Shown here: piece after piece, positions 32,071 through 39,729 of the stretch | How the letters are laid out: every line of letters begins with the position of its first letter | Numbering within the stretch: position 1 is the first letter of the stretch | From: Alkaliphilus pronyensis | GTDB taxonomy: Bacteria > Bacillota > Clostridia > Peptostreptococcales > Natronincolaceae | DNA length: 39,729 bases | Reading direction: 5' to 3' | Assembly: GCF_009017275.1 (NCBI RefSeq) | Contig: NZ_WBZC01000048.1 | Location: 1-39,729 of the forward strand | Program-made: the position numbers and the translations under genes | Notes under the pieces: model-generated | Databases searched by the model: none | Seen by the model: only the letters and a program-made list of their open reading frames with translations | What the model was told of the DNA's origin: nothing

Positions 32071-32880
32071 ATGACACAAAAACTAGTTCTAATAAAAGGT
32101 GCTGGAGATATTGCAACAGCAGTGGCACACAAGCTTTTCAGAAGTGGCTTTAAGATTATAATGACAGATATAGATAAGCCCACCTGTGTTAGAAGATATG
32201 TATCCTTTGCCAATTGTATATATGAAGGAGAATGGCAGGTGGAGGGGGTAAAAGCTAAAAAAGCATGTAATATTGAGGAGGCTAACTTAATAATAAGCGA
32301 GGGAGCAATTCCTGTAATTCCTGATGCTACCGCCTCCATTAAGAATATAATTAAGCCAGTTGCCCTTATAGATGCAATATTAGCAAAAAAAAATACTGGC
32401 ACCACTATAAATGATGCACCAATCGTTATTGGCTTAGGTCCAGGCTTTACTGCAGGTATCGATGTAGACATTGTTATTGAAACCAACAGAGGACATAATC
32501 TGGGACGAATAATTTATGAGGGCAAAGGTGAGGAATATACGGGAATACCGGGTAAGATAGGAGGCTATACAAGGGAGAGAGTAATTCGATCAGCTACAGA
32601 AGGGGTAGTAAAAGCCTATAGAAAAATAGGTGATATAGTAAAAAAAGGAGATATAATAGCATATATTGGGGATAGTGAAATAAGGGCATCTATTGATGGT
32701 GTTATTAGAGGTTTAATTCAAACAGGTACATATGTTACTAAAGACTATAAGATAGGGGATATAGACCCAAGAGGTAATATTCAATATGTTTCAACAATAT
32801 CCGAGAAGGGAAGATGTATAGCAGGTGGAGTTTTAGAGGCCCTCCTACATAACATTTATCTTTACAGCCTCTACTATTAA
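32071..32880 (+). CDS. yqeB: Selenium-dependent molybdenum hydroxylase system protein YqeB (EF2563 family)
   Basis: 269 residues. Seen: the N-terminal KLVLIKGAGDIATAVAHKLFRSGFKIIMTDIDKPTCVRR, which is the Rossmann-like signature of this family; PDATASIKNIIKPVALIDAILAKKNTGTTIN; VIGLGPGFTAGIDVDIVIETNRGHNLGR near 135; and a biotinyl-lipoyl-like C-terminal region (IGDIVKKGDIIAYIGD). The family is linked to maturation of selenium-containing molybdenum hydroxylases. ATG 32071 follows GGGAG by nine bases; the longer reading lacks a site. None of the usual partners (xdhC-like genes, selD, hydroxylase subunits) is in the window. Confidence 0.88.
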   Translation: MTQKLVLIKGAGDIATAVAHKLFRSGFKIIMTDIDKPTCVRRYVSFANCIYEGEWQVEGVKAKKACNIEEANLIISEGAIPVIPDATASIKNIIKPVALIDAILAKKNTGTTINDAPIVIGLGPGFTAGIDVDIVIETNRGHNLGRIIYEGKGEEYTGIPGKIGGYTRERVIRSATEGVVKAYRKIGDIVKKGDIIAYIGDSEIRASIDGVIRGLIQTGTYVTKDYKIGDIDPRGNIQYVSTISEKGRCIAGGVLEALLHNIYLYSLYY

Positions 32881-32933
32881 GCGTAAAATATACCTAAGTT
32901 AAAAGTCTTTATTACTAAAGGGATGTGATGGTT

Positions 32934-34115
32934 ATGGATTTTTATAAAAAAAGTGTAGAGCTACATCGTAAGCTAAAGGGTAAAATATCAATAGAATGTA
33001 AGTGTCAGGTTAAGGATCGTAATGATTTAAGCTTAGCCTATACTCCAGGGGTTGCAGAGCCTTGTAGAGAGATACATAAAGATACCAATAAGGCTTATGA
33101 ATTAACCTCAAAAGCTAATCTGGTGGCAGTTGTAACCGATGGCACCTCCGTTTTAGGCTTAGGAGATATTGGTCCAGAGGCTGCTATGCCAGTAATGGAA
33201 GGCAAGGCAATTCTATTTAAGACCTTTGCAAATGTAGATGCCTTTCCTATCTGCCTTGCAACAAAGGATACTAATGAGATAGTTCAAGCAGTTAAATGGA
33301 TGGCACCAACCTTTGGTGGTATTAATTTAGAGGATATATCAGCACCTAGATGCTTTGAAATAGAAGAAAGATTAAAAAAAGAGCTTAATATTCCTGTTTT
33401 TCATGATGACCAACATGGAACAGCTATTGTTGTTTTAGCCGCCTTAATAAACGGATTAAAGCTGGTAAACAAGTCCTTTCAAAAGATAAGGGTGGTGATA
33501 AATGGTGCAGGCTCTGCTGGTATAGCTATATGTAAATTATTACAATCGGCAGGAGTTAAAGACATTATATTGCTAGGAAGCAAAGGTATTATATATAAAG
33601 GGGCCCCCTATAATAATTCCTATCAAGAAAAAATCGCTAATACAACAAACCCTAGAGGAGTAGTTGGTGGGTTGAAGGAAGCTATGAAGGAAAGCGATGT
33701 ATTTATTGGAGTTTCTGTTCCAAATGTGGTAACTAAGAATATGATAGCATCAATGAGGGAAAAGCCTATTGTATTAGCAATGGCAAACCCTATACCTGAA
33801 ATAATGCCTAACTTAGCAAAGGAGGCTGGAGCCTTTATTATGGCAACAGGTAGGTCGGATTTTCCAAATCAAGTTAATAATGTACTGGCCTTTCCAGGGG
33901 TATTTAGAGGAGCCCTTGATGTGATGGCAAGTGATATAAATGAGGAAATGAAGGTGGCTGCTGCCTATGCAATTGCAGAAATAATAAAGGATGAAGAGCT
34001 AAATACAGAGTATATTATACCAGATTCCTTTGACCCTCGAGTGGTAAAGGAGGTTGCTAAGGCTGTAGGAGATGCTGCCATTAATACTGGGGTAGCAAGA
34101 ATCCCATATAGATAA
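32934..34115 (+). CDS. NAD(P)-dependent malic enzyme
   Basis: Oxidative decarboxylation of malate to pyruvate. 393 residues, the short bacterial form (YtsJ-like, no phosphotransacetylase domain). Seen: [16 protein letters not shown] near 30; [33 protein letters not shown] near 67; the metal-binding [21 protein letters not shown] near 157; the Rossmann [17 protein letters not shown]; and ALANPIPE-like [14 protein letters not shown] 32934 follows AAAGGGA at ten bases, with other possible starts at 32925 and 32928. It stands 53 bases after yqeB. Confidence 0.95.
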   Translation: MDFYKKSVELHRKLKGKISIECKCQVKDRNDLSLAYTPGVAEPCREIHKDTNKAYELTSKANLVAVVTDGTSVLGLGDIGPEAAMPVMEGKAILFKTFANVDAFPICLATKDTNEIVQAVKWMAPTFGGINLEDISAPRCFEIEERLKKELNIPVFHDDQHGTAIVVLAALINGLKLVNKSFQKIRVVINGAGSAGIAICKLLQSAGVKDIILLGSKGIIYKGAPYNNSYQEKIANTTNPRGVVGGLKEAMKESDVFIGVSVPNVVTKNMIASMREKPIVLAMANPIPEIMPNLAKEAGAFIMATGRSDFPNQVNNVLAFPGVFRGALDVMASDINEEMKVAAAYAIAEIIKDEELNTEYIIPDSFDPRVVKEVAKAVGDAAINTGVARIPYR

Positions 34116-34226
34116 TGGAGTTCTGTTCTTCTCTATATCTACTCATAAAGGTTAGTTTATGGTATTATATATAAAGAGTCATTATATATGAAACTAATGG
34201 ACAAGCTAGAAGAATGGGTGATTAAA

Positions 34227-35138
34227 ATGAAACATGAATTAATACAAGACAGTAATAAAATCATTTTAAAGAATGTTAAGGACTTTGAGCCTAAAGATAT
34301 ATTCGAGTGTGGACAGTGCTTTAGATGGAAAAAAGAAGATGACGCCAGTTACACAGGTGTTGCATATAACAGGCTATTAAATGTGAAAAAAGTTAATAAT
34401 GAAATACATTTTAAAAATACTAATTATCAAGATTTTCTAAATATATGGGTTAATTATTTTGATTTAAACACAGATTACTCATTAATTAAAAAAAGACTTA
34501 GTAACGAAGATAAAGTTATGGAGAAGGCTACTTCCTTTGGGGATGGAGTTCGAATTTTAAGACAAGAACCATGGGAAACAATTATTTCCTTTATTGTTTC
34601 TGCCAATAATAATATTCCAAGAATAATGAAGGCAATTGAACTAATGTGCAGTAGATTTGGAAATGAGGTTGGCATATATAATGGGAAAAAACACTATAGC
34701 TTTCCTGAGCCAAAAGTGTTAGCTAATTTAAAACCAGAGGATTTATCTGCCTGCAATATGGGATACAGGGGACCATATATAATTAAAACTGCAAAGCAAA
34801 TATTGTCTAATCCTAACCAAATTGATTTACTACAAGGTATTAATACAGATATTTGCAGAGAAGGTCTTATGGAGCTTAGTGGGGTAGGTCCAAAGGTTGC
34901 TAATTGCATTGCTTTTTTTGCCTTTGGAAAGTTAGATGCCTTTCCCGTCGATGTATGGGTGAAAAGGCTTATGGAGTTTTTCTACTTTAATGAGGAAATG
35001 AAGCCTAAGGAAATAGAAGCCTTTGCAAAAAAGCAATATGGCCAGTATGCTGGATATGCACAGCAATATCTGTTTTACTATGGCAGAGAATTAGGAATAG
35101 GAAAAGGGGGAGCAAAGGTTGTTGGGTACAATAGTTAA
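34227..35138 (+). CDS. 8-oxoguanine DNA glycosylase (OGG1-like, HhH-GPD)
   Basis: A base-excision repair glycosylase/lyase of about 303 residues. The N-terminal OGG_N domain has DIFECGQCFRW; the HhH-GPD domain has EPWETIISFIVSANNNI near 130, the hairpin LSGVGPKVANCIAFFAF with the catalytic lysine (GPK), and FPVDVWVKRLM with the catalytic aspartate. ATG 34227 fits the family N-terminus; ATG 34188 would add 13 residues but has no ribosome-binding site. The 3' end overlaps the DUF554 gene by 20 bases. Confidence 0.93.
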   Translation: MKHELIQDSNKIILKNVKDFEPKDIFECGQCFRWKKEDDASYTGVAYNRLLNVKKVNNEIHFKNTNYQDFLNIWVNYFDLNTDYSLIKKRLSNEDKVMEKATSFGDGVRILRQEPWETIISFIVSANNNIPRIMKAIELMCSRFGNEVGIYNGKKHYSFPEPKVLANLKPEDLSACNMGYRGPYIIKTAKQILSNPNQIDLLQGINTDICREGLMELSGVGPKVANCIAFFAFGKLDAFPVDVWVKRLMEFFYFNEEMKPKEIEAFAKKQYGQYAGYAQQYLFYYGRELGIGKGGAKVVGYNS

Positions 35139-35838
35139 CTCGGTTGCAATTATAGTTGGTGGATTAGCAGGTGTGCTATTAAGTAAGGAAATACCAGACA
35201 GCTTTAAAACTACAATAATGCAGGGATTGGGGTTAAGCGTTTTTATCATAGGATTAACAGGTGCATTAAAGAGTCAAAATGTTTTACTTGTTATTTCATC
35301 AATAGTACTAGGAAGTATAATTGGTGAGGCCTTTGCAATAGAGGACAAGCTTCAAAAAGTAGGGGATTGGCTAGAGGGCAATGTGTCTAAAGGTACAGAA
35401 GGGTCAATGGCAAAGGGCTTCGTAACAGCCAGCTTAATCTACTGTGTTGGAGCTATGGCTATCGTAGGTGCTTTAGAAAGTGGGCTTACAGGAAATCATG
35501 AAACCTTATATGCAAAATCCTTAATAGATGGGATAACTGCTGTTATATTTGCCTCAACCCTGGGTATTGGCGTTGTGTTTTCTTCTATAGCTGTTTTTGT
35601 GTATCAAGGAATTATCACAATTACAGCAGCCTTTATAAAGCCCTTTCTTATTGAAGAAGTAATTAGAGAAATGTCAGCAATAGGTGGGCTTCTAATAATG
35701 GGTATAGCAATTAATTTATTGGAAATAAAAAAGATTTCAGTAGGGAATATGCTGCCTGCAGTATTTTTACCTATTTTCTATCCCTTTCTTGAACCAATTG
35801 TGCTAAAAATTGTTTCGTTTTTAGAAATACTTATGTAA
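35119..35838 (+). CDS. DUF554 family membrane protein
   Basis: 239 residues with seven or so membrane helices. The N-terminus MLGTIVNSVAIIVGGLAGVLLSK is the family signature, with TTG as start at 35119 (GGGGGAG six bases before). Other family motifs seen: GLGLSVFIIGLTGALKS, VLGSIIGEAFAIEDKLQKVGDWLE and MAIVGALESGLTGNHETLYAKSLIDGITAVIF. Transport function is presumed but unknown. It overlaps the glycosylase gene by 20 bases, so translation is coupled. Confidence 0.9.
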   Translation: MLGTIVNSVAIIVGGLAGVLLSKEIPDSFKTTIMQGLGLSVFIIGLTGALKSQNVLLVISSIVLGSIIGEAFAIEDKLQKVGDWLEGNVSKGTEGSMAKGFVTASLIYCVGAMAIVGALESGLTGNHETLYAKSLIDGITAVIFASTLGIGVVFSSIAVFVYQGIITITAAFIKPFLIEEVIREMSAIGGLLIMGIAINLLEIKKISVGNMLPAVFLPIFYPFLEPIVLKIVSFLEILM

Positions 35839-35940
35839 ATTTTAAGTAAATTAGGTGAAGGTAGCGTGTATGATTTAGAAGCTTGAAGCTGTATAATTCT
35901 TTACAGACTACCATCTTGAAGACTTTGTCTACAATCTGAG

Positions 35941-35969
35941 AGATTTGTTTAATACAAATCTTTTTTTTA
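35941..35969 (+). terminator. Intrinsic terminator after the DUF554 gene
   Basis: AGATTTGT (35941-35948) pairs with ACAAATCT (35954-35961), followed by a T8 run. The rest of the 305-base gap to 36143 holds the next promoter and no visible gene. Confidence 0.9.
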
Positions 35970-36083
35970 TTCTATTTTGTATTAAAAAACCCAAATCTTT
36001 TTCCCTTCTTTAATTTCTTCCTTATGCAAAATGCAATATTATTGTTTTGGATAAAATAATTAACGATAAACATTAAATAATTA

Positions 36084-36112
36084 TTGACAAATATTACGAA
36101 TGGGTTTATAAT
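36084..36112 (+). promoter_or_regulatory. Sigma-A promoter of the DUF2975-YozG operon
   Basis: TTGACA (36084-36089), 17 bases, TATAAT (36107-36112): perfect consensus, about 30 bases before the ATG at 36144. Confidence 0.85.
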
Positions 36113-36143
36113 TACTATATAAAAATATAGGAGGAAGATATAT

Positions 36144-36746
36144 ATGAATTATAAACCCAGCTTTTTAAAGTATAAAAAAATGGCTAAGGTTGTATACTCA
36201 ATAGTTAGAATTATCTCATGGTTAATAATAATATTAGCAGGGATAAGTTTAATAATGGGGTTAGCAGTTAGATTTTTACCTGATAATTTTAATTTAATTA
36301 ATACTAGCTCAAAAGGTACATTCGCATTAAGTCCAGATAACATAATTACCTTTCGTATTCCCAACGAAATGATTAGAGGGATTAATCTTAAGCCTCTATA
36401 CTCTACATTCTTCACTGGAATTTTTGTAGTGCTTACTTTAACGGCTATAGTATTAAGACAACTGCTATACATACTTAATAATGTAGTAAAAGGTAAACCC
36501 TTTGATCTAGTAAATGCTAAAAAATTATTTATTATTGGATGCACATTTATTCTAGGTTCATTTGTTATACCCGTAGTAAAGGCTCTATTAATTAATAAGA
36601 TCATTCATCATCTAAGCTTTGATCATGTAAGCACTACATTTACTATTAGCATAGAATTGCTTTTCACTGGTTTACTAATAATATTACTAAGTGAAGTATT
36701 TCATTATGGTGCATACCTACAACAGGAATTTGACTCTACATTATAG
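36144..36746 (+). CDS. DUF2975 domain membrane protein
   Basis: A 200-residue protein with four membrane helices (about 20-45, 90-112, 128-150 and 165-185). The second half (LYILNNVVKGKPFDLVNAKKLFIIGC) is the family hallmark: a helix, a V-x-x-G-x-P-F loop, and N-x-x-x-L. AGGAGG lies ahead of the ATG. It is paired with a small Cro/CI-type regulator 85 bases downstream, the usual arrangement of DUF2975 (YoaS) and YozG genes. Function unknown. Confidence 0.88.
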   Translation: MNYKPSFLKYKKMAKVVYSIVRIISWLIIILAGISLIMGLAVRFLPDNFNLINTSSKGTFALSPDNIITFRIPNEMIRGINLKPLYSTFFTGIFVVLTLTAIVLRQLLYILNNVVKGKPFDLVNAKKLFIIGCTFILGSFVIPVVKALLINKIIHHLSFDHVSTTFTISIELLFTGLLIILLSEVFHYGAYLQQEFDSTL

Positions 36747-36831
36747 TCTTTGCTTTTTAAAACTAAATTAGTAAATAAATAAAATTACTAAAATAATAAA
36801 TGAATTTTATAAATATTTAGGCGGTGATTAG

Positions 36832-37050
36832 ATGGCAATAATAATTCGACTAGATAGGGTCTTGGCTGATAAAAAAATGCAGCTTAATGAATTAGCTAAT
36901 AAAGTTGGCATAACTACAGTTAATCTTTCTAATTTGAAAACTGGTAAGGTTAAAGCAATAAGATTTTCTACTCTTAACAGGATTTGTAATGTACTTGAAT
37001 GTCAACCAGGTGATATTTTAGAGTATATTTACAGTGAAGAAGATGAGTAA
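36832..37050 (+). CDS. yozG: Small Cro/CI-type (YozG-like) transcriptional regulator
   Basis: A 72-residue protein that is almost entirely one helix-turn-helix domain: VLADKKMQLNELANKVGITTVNLSNLKTGKVKAIRFSTLNRICNVLECQPGDILEY is the XRE_2/YozG signature, with the family end CQPGDILEY. GGCGGTGA precedes the ATG. It is probably co-transcribed with the DUF2975 gene and may control it. A terminator follows the stop. Confidence 0.93.
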   Translation: MAIIIRLDRVLADKKMQLNELANKVGITTVNLSNLKTGKVKAIRFSTLNRICNVLECQPGDILEYIYSEEDE

Positions 37051-37055
37051 TTTTT

Positions 37056-37082
37056 AAACTCCTATATAAAGGAGTTTTTATT
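37056..37082 (+). terminator. Intrinsic terminator after the yozG-like gene
   Basis: AAACTCCT (37056-37063) pairs with AGGAGTTT (37070-37077) and runs into TTTATTTTTA. The rest of the gap to groES is AT-rich and holds the CIRCE site. Confidence 0.85.
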
Positions 37083-37269
37083 TTTAGCTTAGTCAGATAA
37101 TCAAAGGAGAAAAATCGAGAAAAAATTATAAATATTTAATAAATAATAGAAAATAATTGAAAATAAAAGGTAATTTATGATAATGACATATAATTAAGAA
37201 ATTTAGTTCAAAATAATCAAAATTAGAGTTTGCTACTACATTTACTTTTATATAACATTATAGATGTGA

Positions 37270-37296
37270 TTAGCACTCGTTAGTGGTGAGTGCTAA
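37270..37296. promoter_or_regulatory. CIRCE operator (HrcA binding site) of groESL
   Basis: TTAGCACTC (37270-37278), nine bases, GAGTGCTAA (37288-37296): a perfect CIRCE inverted repeat. It is bound by HrcA and represses groES-groEL under non-stress conditions. It lies 48 bases before the groES ATG. Confidence 0.99.
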
Positions 37297-37331
37297 CAAT
37301 TAGTTAATAATAATAATTATATAAAATTTAA

Positions 37332-37628
<297 letters not shown>

Positions 37629-37632
37629 TTAA

Positions 37633-39303
<1,671 letters not shown>

Positions 39304-39317
39304 TTTTAAACAATATA

Positions 39318-39357
39318 AGAGTATGGTGAATTATTATATTTCACCATACTCTTTTTG
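39318..39357 (+). terminator. Intrinsic terminator after groEL
   Basis: AGAGTATGGTGAA (39318-39330) pairs with TTCACCATACTCT (39340-39352) and is followed by TTTTG. Confidence 0.95.
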
Positions 39358-39447
39358 CATATTTTTCTCTTGTTTCAAAGGTTGTACATACCTTCCATAG
39401 CAATCATAAAAAGTAATTATAAAATAACAGAAAATTTAGAAAAATCA

Positions 39448-39476
39448 TTGCAATTTAACTTAGAAGATGGTATAAT
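39448..39476 (+). promoter_or_regulatory. Sigma-A-type promoter just before the final repeat array
   Basis: TTGCAA (39448-39453), 17 bases, TATAAT (39471-39476). The transcript would start near 39483, pass a small GAGGAA/TTCCTC hairpin, and run into the heptamer array from 39534. The gene it serves, if any, is beyond the window. Confidence 0.6.
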
Positions 39477-39533
39477 CTTTATAAGAGGAAGCTACATTTC
39501 CTCCCATGAATCCTTCTCTAATGAAGCAGGGTT

Positions 39534-39729
39534 GGAAGTTAAGAGTTAAGAGTTAAGAGTTAAGAGTTAAGAGTTAAGAGTTAAGAGTTAAGAGTTAAGA
39601 GTTAAGAGTTAAGAGTTAAGAGTTAAGAGTTAAGAGTTAAGAGTTAAGAGTTAAGAGTTAAGAGTTAAGAGTTAAGAGTTAAAAGTTAAGAGTTAAGAGT
39701 TAAGAGTTAAGAGTTAAAAGTTAAAAATG
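39534..39729 (+). repeat. Heptamer-repeat island 4: nearly perfect (GTTAAGA)n array at the window end
   Basis: About 27 consecutive copies of AGTTAAG/GTTAAGA, nearly all identical, with only a few units changed to GTTAAAA. This is the same unit as in island 1 but much purer. It continues to the last base. Since the heptamer has a TAA in its frame cycle, no protein can be read through it in any of the six frames. Confidence 0.97.

Noticed and set aside
32013-32486. Open frame of 157 codons opposite yqeB
   Set aside because: Antisense shadow; no ribosome-binding site.
36149-36604. Open frame of 151 codons opposite the DUF2975 gene
   Set aside because: Fully antisense to a gene with a perfect promoter and ribosome-binding site; composition of a shadow frame.
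39355-39549. 64-codon frame after groEL ending in the heptamer array
   Set aside because: Starts within the groEL terminator, has no ribosome-binding site, and contains a promoter in its second half; probably not coding.

Overview
The window is an AT-rich (roughly one-third G+C) stretch of chromosome from an anaerobic Firmicute, most likely a member of the Clostridia near Alkaliphilus or Natronincola. This rests on codon and base use, strong AGGAGG ribosome-binding sites, Rex, CIRCE-controlled groESL, FMN- and B12-type riboswitches, a glutamate dehydrogenase, a 2[4Fe-4S] ferredoxin and a YqeB-type selenium/molybdenum-hydroxylase accessory protein. The genus is an inference. The left end lies inside the 3' part of a group II intron and the right end inside a long heptamer array, so the window may be an assembly contig bounded by two repeats.

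Layout. 1-264: 3' end of a group II intron. 327-3818: tex and an MFS transporter. 3853-5062: an apparently 5'-truncated B12 riboswitch and cobT. 5071-5372: heptamer-repeat island 1. 5514-8132: an amidohydrolase, a small membrane protein, then an FMN riboswitch with ribU. 8338-9980: tsaE-tsaB-rimI. 9967-10330: repeat island 2. 10476-18856: an envelope module made of a MacA/YknX-like adaptor, two FtsX/MacB-type permeases, an active ABC ATPase, a second ATPase-like protein that has lost every catalytic motif, an ECF sigma factor, a zinc-type anti-sigma factor and two membrane proteins with bactofilin-like repeats. 18836-19130: repeat island 3. 19518-24772: tsaD, a cluster of DnaA boxes, bioY (BirA operator), an ABC-F protein and rex. 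24798-31874: a MarR regulator, a lipoprotein, ferredoxin, a P-loop/Asp23 protein, gdh, an HD-GYP protein with an odd structured leader, and a LemA protein. 32071-37050: yqeB, malic enzyme, 8-oxoguanine glycosylase, a DUF554 protein, and a DUF2975/YozG pair. 37270-39352: CIRCE, groES-groEL. 39534-39729: repeat island 4.

The gene order tsaE-tsaB-rimI ... tsaD-ydiF-rex ... groES-groEL is the backbone also found in Bacillus subtilis (ydiB-ydiC-ydiD-gcp-ydiF-rex-...-groESL). Here it is interrupted between rimI and tsaD by about 9.5 kb that carries the ECF/ABC/bactofilin module, with a heptamer island on each side.

The most notable observation is that both halves of this module share the same promoter-like signature, TATAAAC-N16-CGTAAA, upstream of the adaptor gene (10384-10412) and of the sigma gene (15538-15566). 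This predicts that the ECF factor drives itself and the exporter, like SigW and yknWXYZ in Bacillus. Other points of interest are the degenerate partner ATPase, the heptamer islands, the DnaA-box cluster between tsaD and ydiF, and a structured RNA with a 21-residue peptide upstream of the HD-GYP gene.
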